Source: Planctomycetota bacterium (GTDB lineage Bacteria > Planctomycetota > JAJSAM01 > JAJVHW01). From it: a stretch of DNA of 64,000 nucleotides. This document shows, piece after piece, positions 1 to 13,168 of the stretch. The stretch is from positions 1-64,000 of the forward strand of contig JAJFFG010000118.1 of assembly GCA_021776825.1 (NCBI GenBank), given 5' to 3'. The notes below the pieces were generated by a model. That model did not search any database and was not told where the DNA came from. It saw nothing but the letters and a program-made list of their open reading frames with translations. Position 1 is the first letter of the stretch, and every line of letters starts with the position of its first letter. Position numbers and translations under genes: made by a program.

Positions 1-220
1 GACTCACACACCTGAGCGGTTCAGACCGCCGATCTCGGCGTTGCGCCTCCTCCGAGACGGAACGACGTCGCAGTCGTCGGCGCGCCTTGATCTCGACGTT
101 CTGTCCTCGCTCAGGACGGGCCACTCGGCGCGGGCCGTGGCTTCCGCATCCAGACTGCTCCTGCACTCCCGGACGACGGTCGTCACGGAGTGCGCGGGCC
201 TCATGAATAGGCCGGGCTAG
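1..220. repeat. MITE-like dispersed repeat, copy 1 (left end outside window)
   Basis: This stretch matches 42631-42850 over 220 bp without gaps, with 15 mismatches counted by eye (about 93% identity). Its right end carries TCATGAATAGGCCGGG followed by CTAG. Copy 2 shows that the missing left end should be the inverted copy of this terminus, about 20 bp beyond the window edge. The interior has a short hairpin (GTCCT-cgctc-AGGAC near 102-116). A 66-codon frame on the minus strand starts inside the terminal repeat, but its changes between copies look unconstrained, so I read the element as non-coding. It carries no transposase, so any movement would need one supplied in trans. Confidence 0.8.
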
Positions 221-335
221 CGTTCCGCGGCGCGGAGCGGTGGGTCAACACCATGGCTGGACTCGCAATCGCCGCAAGTGGGCTCGCGATCCGGTTGCTC
301 AGCGTCCACCTCCCGGCGAAGGTACGCGGAAGCCG

Positions 336-1598
336 ATGAGTCTCGAGCAGCGTCCCCGTCTCCGCCTCGCGCTGATTGCGTCGATCGCCGTGATCGCCGT
401 GGGGCTTCGCGTGGCCTACGCCAGCACGCACGCCGACTGGATGCGCGGAGACGCCGAGACGTACGATCGGATGGCCCGCCAACTGCTCGACGGCGGCTAC
501 CTCGGCTACTCCGATCACTCCCATCGCTCTTGGCGACCGCCGCTCTACCCGAGTCTTCTCGCACTTGTGTACGCCGTCACGGGTCCGAGCATTCTGGCCG
601 CGAAGGTCGTGCAGAGTTGCCTCGCCGCGGCCGCCGTCGTGGTCATCGCGCGTCTCGGCGAGCGGTTGCACAGCACGTGGGCTGGGCTGGCCGGCGCGCT
701 CTTCTACGCCACGCTCAGCACCGAGATCCGGCACTCGACGTCGCTCTATCCGGAGACGCTGCTCGCGCTCTTCGCTGCGATGTTCGCGCTCTCCACCACG
801 CACGAGCAGACACCGCGCCGCGGGCTGTATCAGGGGCTCCTCGCCGGTCTCATGTGCCTGATGCAGCCTGGGATCGCGCTGCTCCCGGTCCTGTTCGGCG
901 GCGCTCTGGTCGTCTTCCGCAAGGACCCACGGCGCAAGCTCGCCACCGCGATGATGCTCGGTGCACTGGGCGTCACGCTCACACCCTGGGCGATCCGGAA
1001 CACGCTGCTCCACGACCGCTTCGTACTCATCTCCACGAACGGCGGATTCAACCTCTACAAGGGCAACAACCCACACACGGACGTGCCGCCGACGAGCGCG
1101 ATGCAGCCTCACCTGAACGCGGTTGGCGCGGCAATGCCGGGCGGCAGCTCCGAGGTCGAGAAGGACAAGCTGTGGCGCAAGGCCGCCACGGACTGGATCA
1201 AGGCCAACCCGGGTGCGTACGCGAAGCTCGCCGCCCGCCGCGCCTTCGCGTGGGTCGTGCCGTCGGAGATGATCGAGCATCCGACGGGCTGGCTCATCAC
1301 GTACGGAACGATGTTCCCCTTCCTGCTCGTCGGCGGCTTCGTGCTGGTGCGGCGTCGCGACGTCACTGCGATCGGTCCAGTTCTCATCCTGGTGGCAACG
1401 CTCGCGCCGACCGTGATCGCCGTGTACGCAGACGCCCGCTACCGACGTCCGGCGATGGCCGTCAGCGCCGCGATCGCGGGCTGCGGTGTGGCCGCCGCGG
1501 TGGGAGCCGCACGCGCGAAACTCGTGAGCCGCGGCGACGCGGCGGCGCACGGCGACGGACCCGGTCCAATCGACTCGTCGTCGCCTCCGCCGAACTGA
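336..1598 (+). CDS. Membrane glycosyltransferase, GT39/GT83-like (ArnT/PMT type)
   Basis: The 420-residue protein has many hydrophobic segments. A first membrane helix lies near residues 10-30. An acidic loop (DWMRGDAETYD, about 34-44) and the RPPLYP motif at 67-72 follow, both typical of polyprenyl-phosphate-dependent glycosyltransferases of the ArnT/PMT superfamily. Such enzymes move a sugar from a lipid carrier to a lipid or protein on the outer face of the cytoplasmic membrane; the acceptor here is unknown. The ATG at 336 is preferred because the frame upstream (from 240) encodes a basic stretch unlike the family and runs next to the repeat. The last 20 residues are Ser/Pro-rich and probably cytoplasmic. 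It appears to be a single gene. Confidence 0.75.
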   Translation: MSLEQRPRLRLALIASIAVIAVGLRVAYASTHADWMRGDAETYDRMARQLLDGGYLGYSDHSHRSWRPPLYPSLLALVYAVTGPSILAAKVVQSCLAAAAVVVIARLGERLHSTWAGLAGALFYATLSTEIRHSTSLYPETLLALFAAMFALSTTHEQTPRRGLYQGLLAGLMCLMQPGIALLPVLFGGALVVFRKDPRRKLATAMMLGALGVTLTPWAIRNTLLHDRFVLISTNGGFNLYKGNNPHTDVPPTSAMQPHLNAVGAAMPGGSSEVEKDKLWRKAATDWIKANPGAYAKLAARRAFAWVVPSEMIEHPTGWLITYGTMFPFLLVGGFVLVRRRDVTAIGPVLILVATLAPTVIAVYADARYRRPAMAVSAAIAGCGVAAAVGAARAKLVSRGDAAAHGDGPGPIDSSSPPPN

Positions 1599-1807
1599 CC
1601 TGTTGGGTGATTGCCGTGCCGCGAGTGGGTGCCGGAGCGCAGCGAAGGTGGGACCCGCCGCTGGAGTCCAGACCGAGTCCCGTCCTCCTCGCCCGACTTG
1701 ACCGTGACGAGCAGCCGAGCCGACCGCCCGTGAGACGACTCTTGAGAGCCATACTCGCGACGCACTTCTCGGCGCGAGATAGGCTGATCCCCGACGTGCG
1801 AGTCACC

Positions 1808-2356
1808 ATGCGCCTGGCGCCCCTCCTGCTCCTGACCGGCTGCATCGGCTGGGGTAGCGCCGCCCTTCCCCCACCGCTCTCGGACGCAGACCAGCGCACT
1901 CTCGCGGACTCGCACTTCCCGCTGGTGATCGGCGTCGCGACATGGCGAGACGGCGTCTCGACGGACCGGCTCGTCGACGGCCTGCGCGACACCGGGCTGT
2001 TCGACCGAGTCGAGCCGCTCGCCACCCTGCACGAGCCCCCGGATCTGATCGCGCGGCAGGTGCGCGGGGTCAGTGGGACCGCCGTGATCCCGATCTGGTC
2101 CCTGCTCACGCTCGGCGTGATCCCCAGCTCGGTGGCCGAGGAGTGGGGGTACGTCTTCGACCTCTGGTCGCCCGATGCTCCGGGGGAGTTGCGTCGCGTC
2201 GAATACACGTACACGGGCCGCACGACGCTCGGCTGGGTGGCGCTGATCGACGGGTTCCTACCGGGCAGGACGGTGGCGCCGTTCTCCCCGTACGGCTCGT
2301 CGAAGATGCACGATCAGCTCGCGCTCGCGGTTCTGCGTGCGCTTCCAATCGACTGA
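1808..2356 (+). CDS. Predicted lipoprotein of unknown function
   Basis: The 182-residue product begins with a very short signal sequence ending in the lipobox LTGC, so Cys12 should be lipidated. The mature part has no domain I can name. It contains a hydrophobic stretch around residues 80-100 (IPIWSLLTLGVIPSS) and a likely beta-rich C-terminal half. The ATG at 1808 was chosen because it places the lipobox correctly; the frame is open far upstream only because it is an alternative frame of the glycosyltransferase. The 209 bp before it hold no clear promoter. Export and lipidation are well supported by the sequence, while the role is unknown. Confidence 0.65.
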   Translation: MRLAPLLLLTGCIGWGSAALPPPLSDADQRTLADSHFPLVIGVATWRDGVSTDRLVDGLRDTGLFDRVEPLATLHEPPDLIARQVRGVSGTAVIPIWSLLTLGVIPSSVAEEWGYVFDLWSPDAPGELRRVEYTYTGRTTLGWVALIDGFLPGRTVAPFSPYGSSKMHDQLALAVLRALPID

Positions 2357-2404
2357 ACCGCCGCTGGCGGCGCGATCACGCCCCCGCCGCTCACGCTCGC
2401 TTCG

Positions 2405-2605
2405 TCAGCGACGATCGACCGGACCGGCGCCCGGCAACCCGAACCCGGTCTCGGCGTCGACCGCCGCGACCGGCAAGCGATCGGGCGTGCGGGCGTGGAG
2501 TTCGTCGAGCACGTGGAACGTTCCCCAGAGCGACCCCATCGCCATGCCGATCAGCAGGACACCGGCGAGCCAGCGCGCAGTCGTCGGGTGCAGATCGCGG
2601 AACAT
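2405..2605 (-). CDS. Small single-span membrane protein, hypothetical
   Basis: The 66-residue frame has a convincing transmembrane helix at about residues 11-33 (ARWLAGVLLIGMAMGSLWG), then a polar tail. There is only a weak TGTGAG ahead of the start. It lies alone between a plus-strand lipoprotein gene and the minus-strand VOC gene. The hydrophobic segment favours a real gene over a shadow, but it resembles no family I recognise. Confidence 0.4.
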   Translation of the reverse strand: MFRDLHPTTARWLAGVLLIGMAMGSLWGTFHVLDELHARTPDRLPVAAVDAETGFGLPGAGPVDRR

Positions 2606-2700
2606 CTCACAACACTATGGCTCGTGAGCGAGCGTGCTTGCCGTCCGGTCGCAGATGCGGTGCGTTTGGCCGCCGCCTGACCCTGTCGCAGGGCGCCGAT

Positions 2701-3084
2701 CTACCCCGAGAGGTCCTGGTACACCTTCATCGCGTTCCCCGTCGGATCGACGAAGGTCGCCATGCTCACCATGCCCGGGATGGTCAGCGTCTCTCCCTGG
2801 AACTCCACGCCACGCCCCTCGAGCTCGGCTCGCACGGCCGCAACGTCCTCCACCTCGAGCATCAGCGTCGCGCCGCCGACCGCTCCGGCGAACTCCCCCA
2901 CCTGCTGGAGCCCGATCAACAGTCCCGTGACCGGACTGCTGACCTCGCACCAGCCCGCCCCCGGCGGCTGGAACACCACCTCGCAACCCATGACGTCGCG
3001 ATACCACGCGACCGAGGCCGCGAGATCGGTGACGGCCAACGCCGCGATGCCCCGACCGGACCAACTCAATCCACTGTTGCTCAT
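2701..3084 (-). CDS. VOC (glyoxalase/bleomycin-resistance/dioxygenase) family protein
   Basis: The 127-residue product has the paired beta-alpha-beta-beta-beta layout of the vicinal oxygen chelate superfamily. An opening segment ends in SVAWYRDVMGCEV, and a closing segment reads FVDPTGNAMKVYQD, where metal-binding or substrate residues usually fall. The ATG at 3084 is supported by GGGAGG eight bases upstream; a longer frame to 3198 is rejected. Family members act as lyases, dioxygenases or resistance proteins, so the reaction cannot be assigned. It is divergent from the next gene. Confidence 0.75.
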   Translation of the reverse strand: MSNSGLSWSGRGIAALAVTDLAASVAWYRDVMGCEVVFQPPGAGWCEVSSPVTGLLIGLQQVGEFAGAVGGATLMLEVEDVAAVRAELEGRGVEFQGETLTIPGMVSMATFVDPTGNAMKVYQDLSG

Positions 3085-3207
3085 TGGAGATCCTCCCAGC
3101 GCCCACTGTAGCGACCCGCGCGTCGCGGCGCCGCCGGGCACTCCTTGGGGGTGACTGAAGTTCGCGACTCGCACCATTGGCGACGCCAGACGTATCATTC
3201 CCTCGCG

Positions 3208-3594
3208 ATGGTCGACGACAGCCTGAGCGCCTCTACCGACGAACCCGTGAGGGCGATGGACCTCGCCGGAACGATCCTTGAGCGACTCGGCTACGACGCG
3301 ACGGAGAGCCGCATCGACGAGCTCAGCGCACGCGTCGTGTTCACCGAGCGAGCGTCGATCTGGGTCAGCAGCGGCAACGCCCTCACCGAGACGGGCTTCG
3401 AAGGCTCAGGACGACGACCTCCGTCGGTGGTGGTCCTGACCTACCGCCGCCCGGGCGGTGACGCGCCAGTCGTGAGCGTATCCGTCACGGCATACGCGCC
3501 CGACGCACGCCAACGTCAGATGTCCCACGCGCGAAGCACCACGGAACTGCAACGCGTCGTCCGAGCCCTGCGAACGATCCCCGAGTTCGACTAG
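3208..3594 (+). CDS. Hypothetical protein
   Basis: The 128-residue product (149 if started at 3145) is not recognised. It has a helical N-terminus with LAGTILERLGYDATE at about 19-33 and alternating hydrophobic stretches suggesting beta strands, with no signal peptide. The ATG at 3208 avoids overlap with the divergent VOC promoter region. The stop lies in CTAGCCCGGATCGTTCACGA, a degenerate match to the end of the dispersed repeat described at 42611, so its 3' end may have been shaped by an old insertion. Confidence 0.5.
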   Translation: MVDDSLSASTDEPVRAMDLAGTILERLGYDATESRIDELSARVVFTERASIWVSSGNALTETGFEGSGRRPPSVVVLTYRRPGGDAPVVSVSVTAYAPDARQRQMSHARSTTELQRVVRALRTIPEFD

Positions 3595-3622
3595 CCCGGA
3601 TCGTTCACGAGGGCGTCGCGCG

Positions 3623-3934
3623 TCAGTCGGTGGCGACCTCGCGGATCCACGTCCATGCCGCCACCGCGCGCGGCATGCCGAGCGTGCTCGCCGAGAGCGC
3701 GACGACCTGCTCGAGTTCCTCCGTCGAGCAACCGAGTCCACGTGCCTTCCGCACTGCCGAGTGGACAGGGCCCTCGAGCCCCGATCCCATCGCGAGCGCG
3801 AGTTTCACGACGGCAACCGTCTTCGCGTCGAGCGGGCCGTCACGCGACGCTTCGCCGAGCGTTGTCCACGCCTTCGCTACGCCGGGAAAGCGCTCTGAGA
3901 ACTCGTCGAACACCCGTGGCTTGGAGCCGTCCAT
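3623..3934 (-). CDS. Carboxymuconolactone decarboxylase/AhpD-like protein lacking the redox cysteines
   Basis: The 103-residue protein has the compact helical CMD/AhpD layout. Around residues 44-66 it reads VKLALAMGSGLEGPVHSAVRKA, which aligns with the AhpD active-site helix, but the two cysteines of the CxxC peroxidase site are absent and only the histidine remains. Peroxidase activity is therefore doubtful. AGGAGG precedes the start. The gene lies 27 bp after the porter-DoxX gene on the same strand, so it is probably the last gene of the nitrate-respiration operon. Confidence 0.7.
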   Translation of the reverse strand: MDGSKPRVFDEFSERFPGVAKAWTTLGEASRDGPLDAKTVAVVKLALAMGSGLEGPVHSAVRKARGLGCSTEELEQVVALSASTLGMPRAVAAWTWIREVATD

Positions 3935-3961
3935 CTCGTCGTCCTCCTGATGAGGTCCGTT

Positions 3962-5770
3962 CTACGCGCCCTGTTCGATCGCGAACAGATCCGGCTCCTT
4001 CTCGGAGTCGATGCGCAGGAAGTGATCCAGCGACAGCGGGCCCGAGCCACGCCACACAAGGAGCACCAGTGTGAAGAACACGAAGAACGTGAACTGGAAG
4101 CTCGGATCGGTGCCGACAAACACCGAACCCGAGGCTTCGACCCAGGTCACGATGACCGCTCCTCCCATGATCACGGCGTTCACGGCGGCTGAGACACGTG
4201 TGACAAAGCCGAGGGCCAGACAGGCCCCTCCGATGATGTGCGCGAAGACAACGGACCAGGCAACCATCGTCTGCCCTTGTCCGAGCTCCTGGCCGAGCGC
4301 GAGGCGGGTCTCGAGCTCCGACATGTCCATGATGAAGAAGATGCCCTTCACGATGAGTGCGACGCCGAGGTAGATCCGCAGCGCGTCCATCGGACGGAAG
4401 TGACGCAGGCCGGGCACCATGTCTCGCAGCGGCTTGCGGTCCTTCGTCACCTCGCGGCGGCGGTCCATGGCCTTGCTGTAGTCATCGCGCGCGTTCTGCT
4501 CCATCTCCGGACTGAAGCGGACCAGCATCGTCGCGAACGAGAAGAGCACGACGAGGACGCCCAGGATCAGCAGGGCATCGCGATACGTGATCCCCTCCGA
4601 GCGCAGCAGGAAGCCGGCGGCCACGGCACCGAGGTTGCCGCCGGCGCCGACGATCCCGGACACCGAGCCGATCGCCTTCTTGTTGATGAACGGAACGATG
4701 GAGAACGTCGCGCCCTCGGACATCTGCACGAACAGGCTGAACGCGATCATCACGGGGATGGCCAGAGCGAGGACGGTCATCCTCGAGAAGAAGATCAGCG
4801 CGATGCCTTCGATGAACAGCGTGATGAACAGCCACTTCACGCGCCCGCGTAGCCCGCCCTTCTGGACGAACTTGTCGCTGATGTAGCCGCCGAGGGTTCG
4901 CGCGAAGATGTTCGCCAGCCCGAACAGACCGGCGACGAGACCGGCCGTCGCGATCGGCAGCCCGAACTCGTCCATGTAGTACAGCGCCGCGATGTTGTTG
5001 ATCGTCAGCTCGATGCCGAAGCACGCGGCGTAGATCAGGAATAGCGCCCAGACGCGCGGGTCCTTCGCCGCCATCATGAACGCGCCCTTGGACTTCTCCT
5101 TCGTGGGCAGTTCGCCGCGCTCGCGCAGCTCCTTGAAGTTCCCGTCCGGCAGATCCTGCGTGAAGAAGTAGTACGCGATGCCGGTCACGAAGCAGATGCC
5201 GCCGGCCACGACCATCGACGCCCGCCAGCTGAACGCGTCGGTGAACTCGGCCATCACGAACGCGCCGAACACGAGTGGCATGACCATCTGCGTGACGCCG
5301 CCACCGAGGTTGCCCCAGCCGGCAGATGTGGCGTTCGCCGTACCGACGCAGTTCGGCGCGAACATCATCGACGTGTGGTACTGCGTGATGACGAACGACG
5401 CCCCGATGACGCCGATACCGAGCCGGAACAGCAGGAAACTCTCGTAGCCGGTGGCGAACCCGATCGCCATGACGGGGATCGATCCGATGAGCAACAGGAA
5501 CGTGTAGCAAAGCCGCGGACCGATGCGATCGCAGAGCCATCCGATGAAGAGGCGCGCGACGATCGTGATCGAGACCGACGCGATGATCGTGTTGCCGATC
5601 TGCTCCTTCGTGAGGCTCAGCTCGTCGCGCACAACCGCCATCAGCGGGGCGATGCCGAACCAGGCGAAGAAGCACAGGAAGAACGCGAACCACGACATGT
5701 GGAACGCCCGCATCTGCGGCGTCTTCAGGCTGAACAGATCGATACGAGTGGCTTTGTTCCGAACGTCCAC
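3962..5770 (-). CDS. narK: NarK1-type nitrate/nitrite porter with C-terminal DoxX-like domain
   Basis: Residues 1 to about 410 are a 12-helix major facilitator protein of the nitrate/nitrite porter family. It shows the first signature (SAGWGNLGGGVTQM) and the second glycine-rich signature (GIVGAGGNLGAVAAG). From about residue 455 a second four-helix membrane unit follows, with RIYLGVALIVKGIFF and HIIGGACLALGFVTR, typical of DoxX/DoxD-like proteins. At 602 residues it is clearly longer than ordinary NarK (about 400-470). It starts at GTG with GGAGGT upstream, 21 bp after actF. The porter half should import nitrate or exchange it for nitrite; the DoxX half suggests a quinone-linked or redox role, which is inference. 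Confidence 0.88.
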   Translation of the reverse strand: MDVRNKATRIDLFSLKTPQMRAFHMSWFAFFLCFFAWFGIAPLMAVVRDELSLTKEQIGNTIIASVSITIVARLFIGWLCDRIGPRLCYTFLLLIGSIPVMAIGFATGYESFLLFRLGIGVIGASFVITQYHTSMMFAPNCVGTANATSAGWGNLGGGVTQMVMPLVFGAFVMAEFTDAFSWRASMVVAGGICFVTGIAYYFFTQDLPDGNFKELRERGELPTKEKSKGAFMMAAKDPRVWALFLIYAACFGIELTINNIAALYYMDEFGLPIATAGLVAGLFGLANIFARTLGGYISDKFVQKGGLRGRVKWLFITLFIEGIALIFFSRMTVLALAIPVMIAFSLFVQMSEGATFSIVPFINKKAIGSVSGIVGAGGNLGAVAAGFLLRSEGITYRDALLILGVLVVLFSFATMLVRFSPEMEQNARDDYSKAMDRRREVTKDRKPLRDMVPGLRHFRPMDALRIYLGVALIVKGIFFIMDMSELETRLALGQELGQGQTMVAWSVVFAHIIGGACLALGFVTRVSAAVNAVIMGGAVIVTWVEASGSVFVGTDPSFQFTFFVFFTLVLLVWRGSGPLSLDHFLRIDSEKEPDLFAIEQGA

Positions 5771-5791
5771 AGAACGACCTCCGGACGACGG

Positions 5792-7012
5792 CTACGCGGA
5801 AGCGCGCGTGCCGACCGTCTCGGGTTGCGGGTCAACGGGAGCGCTGGTCGCGACCACGCGTCGCGAGTCATCCACGATCTCGAGGTCCCCGCTCGCCGCC
5901 GTCCGCTGCAGAGCGCGGAGGGCGAGCAGGAAGAAGAGCCCGGTGCAGCCCAGGATGGGCGCCAGTTCCCAGAGGCCGAGCACGGGGCCGTCCTGCCAGA
6001 GCGGCGGACCGGCCATGACGAGCAAGTCGATGACGCGCCCGACGAGAATGACGCCGGCGATGCGCACCAGCGCGCGCCGGCTCCGGCGGAGACGACGGAA
6101 CAGGAGCAACGTGAACGGAAGCGCGCCGCAGAGCACGCATGCGAGCTTCGTCAGCATGCCCCACGAGCCGGCGAGTCGGCTCACGTACCAGGGCGTCTCC
6201 TCGGGCAGGTTCGTGTACCAGACGAGCATGTACTGGCAGTACCAGATGTACGCCCAGAAGAGCGCCAGCGAGAGCAGCAGCGCGCCGAGGTCCCCGTACT
6301 GGTCCTTGCTGACCGATCCATCCGTATCGAGCGCGGCGATCAGCACGACCGCGGCCGCGAGCCCCGAGACGCCGAGCCCTGCCAGCGTGAGCAGCGCGTA
6401 GATCGAGCTGAACCAGTGGGGATCGAGCGACTGCAACCAGTCGATGCTCGCCAGCGACCACGTCGGGCCGAACAGCAGCAGGAACACGGCCGCGGTGCGC
6501 AGCCGAGTTCGGCGTGACGATGCATCGTCACCGCGCGTCGACAGCGAGGCCCGCACGACACGGCGGCCGGCCCACAGCCACGCTCCGAAGATGACGACAA
6601 GCCGCACGGCGAAGAACGTGAAGTTGAGGTAGGCGCTCTTCTCTTGGAGGATCGGATCGTCCGTGACAGCCGAGGCGTGCGACCACTCGAACAGAGACGA
6701 CACGCCAAGTAGGAGCACGAGTCCGAGTCCGGCAGCGGCGGGCAGAGCGCTCGCCATCGCGCGTGGAACCACCTCGAGCGATCGCGACCAGCGCGCTCCC
6801 GAAAGGTGAAGGAACGCAATCCCCATGGGGCCGGCCAACGCCAGGCCAACCAGCACGTGGAACCCCACGAGGAAGCCACTCCAGGTTCGGTGCGGCGAGG
6901 CAAAGAGCCCGATGACGAACACCAGCGCCGCGGCGGCACAGGCCCACGTGAGTGCAGAGATCGCCGGGCGGCCCCATTGCAAGTCGGGAGCACGCAGCTC
7001 GCGGGTGTGCAT
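5792..7012 (-). CDS. actF: Alternative complex III subunit ActF (integral membrane)
   Basis: The 406-residue polytopic membrane protein has about ten hydrophobic helices. It matches the ActF/ActC-like quinol-binding membrane subunit of alternative complex III, with family-like segments such as QYMLVWYTNLPEETPWY. The complex oxidises menaquinol or ubiquinol and reduces periplasmic cytochrome c. Its ATG overlaps the actE stop (TGATG), indicating translational coupling. It is the last act gene seen; no separate actG follows, and the next gene is the porter-DoxX fusion. Confidence 0.85.
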   Translation of the reverse strand: MHTRELRAPDLQWGRPAISALTWACAAAALVFVIGLFASPHRTWSGFLVGFHVLVGLALAGPMGIAFLHLSGARWSRSLEVVPRAMASALPAAAGLGLVLLLGVSSLFEWSHASAVTDDPILQEKSAYLNFTFFAVRLVVIFGAWLWAGRRVVRASLSTRGDDASSRRTRLRTAAVFLLLFGPTWSLASIDWLQSLDPHWFSSIYALLTLAGLGVSGLAAAVVLIAALDTDGSVSKDQYGDLGALLLSLALFWAYIWYCQYMLVWYTNLPEETPWYVSRLAGSWGMLTKLACVLCGALPFTLLLFRRLRRSRRALVRIAGVILVGRVIDLLVMAGPPLWQDGPVLGLWELAPILGCTGLFFLLALRALQRTAASGDLEIVDDSRRVVATSAPVDPQPETVGTRASA

Positions 7013-7614
7013 CACGGGGCCTCCGCCTGCAGTCGGCGTACGTGAAGGATGGCGCGCCAGCGATCGTCGACATCGATCCGCGCCGCCATCGCCGGCATGT
7101 TGCCGCGCCCCTTCGTCAGGAGATGGAAGAGCGTGCCATCGGGAACCTGCTTCGACGCCGCGCTCAGCATCGAGGTCGGCTGCAACATGCCGCGCATGAC
7201 CGCCGGTCCGAGGCCGGCTCCCGTGGCGTCGTGACACGTGGAGCAATGGATGCGGTACACGTCCGCGCCGCGCTGCATGTCGGTCTCGGACTCCACCGAC
7301 ATCGGGCTGCGGAGTTCGCGTCCCGCCCGTGCGGCCTCTTCGGCATCGGGTCCGTACGGAAACGGCAGCGCACCACGCGCGACCACCCCGTCGGGGAGCG
7401 CTTGCTGCGAGAGGCCGAACGGCAGGATCGCCGCGAGCGACTGTGACTCGACGGCCGGCGACGTCGCCATGTCCGGGAAGAACTCGAGGTGGCGACGGCT
7501 GGTGTCCGGCGTGACGAGCCAGCGGAAGCCGACGAGCAGCCCGATCACAACGACGGTCAGCACGAGGAACCGGCTGATCGGAGAGGGTCCGCTGCGTGCA
7601 ACGTCGCCGTTCAT
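7012..7614 (-). CDS. actE: Alternative complex III subunit ActE, monoheme cytochrome c
   Basis: The 200-residue protein has an N-terminal membrane anchor (FLVLTVVVIGLLVGF, about 16-30) and one c-type heme site, CSTCH, near residue 123. A distal methionine ligand is likely in GNMPAMA. This is the standard ActE layout: a membrane-tethered cytochrome that passes electrons from the pentaheme ActA to an acceptor. It overlaps actD by four bases (ATGA). Confidence 0.9.
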   Translation of the reverse strand: MNGDVARSGPSPISRFLVLTVVVIGLLVGFRWLVTPDTSRRHLEFFPDMATSPAVESQSLAAILPFGLSQQALPDGVVARGALPFPYGPDAEEAARAGRELRSPMSVESETDMQRGADVYRIHCSTCHDATGAGLGPAVMRGMLQPTSMLSAASKQVPDGTLFHLLTKGRGNMPAMAARIDVDDRWRAILHVRRLQAEAP

Positions 7615-8131
7615 CGCTCGTCCTCCACGTACTCGCTCGTGTGTACGGCTTCCGTCGCGATCCAGAGGCGCGCGAGTGCGGCGTCGCTGACGTCGGCGTC
7701 CGGTCGCACGGCGACGAGCACGAAGCGGTCATCGGTGACGCGCAGCTCGTCCTCGGGGATCTCGGCCCGGAGACGCGTCGTGCGGAACAGCAGACCGAAC
7801 ACCGTCGCCAATCCGGCGAGCAGGATGGTCACCTCGAACGCCACCGGAGCGAACGCGGGCAGCGAGTCGAACGGCTTGCCGCCCACGTCGATCGGCCAGT
7901 CGGTCGCCGACGTCCAATACTGGAACCACGTAGCGAGTCCGAGTCCGGTCACGCCACCGACAAGGCACGCGATCGGAAGCCGCGAGCGAGGGATGCCGAC
8001 CAGTTCGTCGAGCCCGTGGATCGGATATGGCGAACGCACGTCGAGCACGTGCAGGCCCGCATCGCGACAGCCCTTCACCGCACCGAGGAGTCGCTGCTCG
8101 CTCGTGTAGTGCGCGACATGGATGCGGCGAC

Positions 8132-8135
<4 letters not shown>
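7611..8135 (-). CDS. actD: Alternative complex III subunit ActD (DUF3341)
   Basis: The 174-residue protein carries a soluble N-terminal region and two membrane helices ([18 protein letters not shown] and the [18 protein letters not shown] region), as expected for ActD. It has no cofactor motif and acts as a structural partner of the membrane part of the complex. The ATG at 8135 is supported by AGGAGG six bases upstream. It overlaps both actC and actE by four bases, consistent with a coupled operon. Confidence 0.9.
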
Positions 8136-12502
<4,367 letters not shown>

Positions 12503-12503
<1 letters not shown>

Positions 12504-13168
12504 TAGTAGTGACACCTCACGCAGTCGATCGAGACGTGCTTCGGTTCCGCGCCCACCATGCCGACCGCGCCGGGCTCAGCCGGACTCGCGCGGTGGCAGT
12601 CGATGCACCAACCCATGGAGAGATCCGACTCCTGCCGGACGCGCTCCATCGACTGGACGGGACCGTGGCACTGCTCGCAGGCCAGATCGCGCGCGACGTG
12701 CACGCGATGGTCGAAGTAGACGTAATCCGCGATGCCGTGCACGCGCACCCACTCGATGGGCTTCGCCTCGGCGCCAGGGATCGGTTCGAGGTCGTCGTCC
12801 AGTCCCATGGCGTCGTAGAGCTTGCGGAGCTCCGGCGAGACGATGCGGCGCGGCTCGCGGCCCTCTGCCTTCGCGACGTCGCGCTCCTCGAGCACGGCGT
12901 CGAAGCCCGAGGTCACATGCGTGTGGCACCCCATGCACACGTCGAGAGACGGGATGCCCGCGTGCCGGCTCTGCTCGGCAGCGAAGTGGCACGCGAGGCA
13001 GTCCATGCCGAGTTCACCCGCGTGGACGCGATGCGAGAAGTGGATCGGCTGTTCTGGTTCGTAGCCCTGGTTGTTGCCCGGAAGTCGCACGTCGCTCTCG
13101 GCGACGACCACGCCCATCCCGATGCACAGGACACAGCCCGCGAACGCCAGTGGCGCAGTCCACGACAT
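12503..13168 (-). CDS. actA: Alternative complex III subunit ActA, pentaheme cytochrome c
   Basis: The 221-residue protein has an N-terminal hydrophobic anchor or signal (PLAFAGCVLCIGMGVVVA) and five CxxCH heme sites (CLACH, CMGCH, CEQCH, CIDCH, CVRCH). That is the heme count of ActA. Several extra histidines could be axial ligands. The ATG at 13168 overlaps the stop of narK (TGATG), so alternative complex III is translationally coupled to the nitrate genes upstream. Confidence 0.93.

Noticed and set aside
4-204. 66-codon minus-strand frame inside the dispersed repeat, also present in the second copy (42634-42834)
   Set aside because: It starts in the terminal inverted repeat. Nine of 66 residues differ between copies with no sign of constraint, and the composition is Arg/Ser-rich. 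The repeat explains it.
201-1550. 449-codon minus-strand frame
   Set aside because: It lies antisense to the membrane glycosyltransferase and is rich in Arg, His and Glu without domains, as expected for a shadow in GC-rich DNA.
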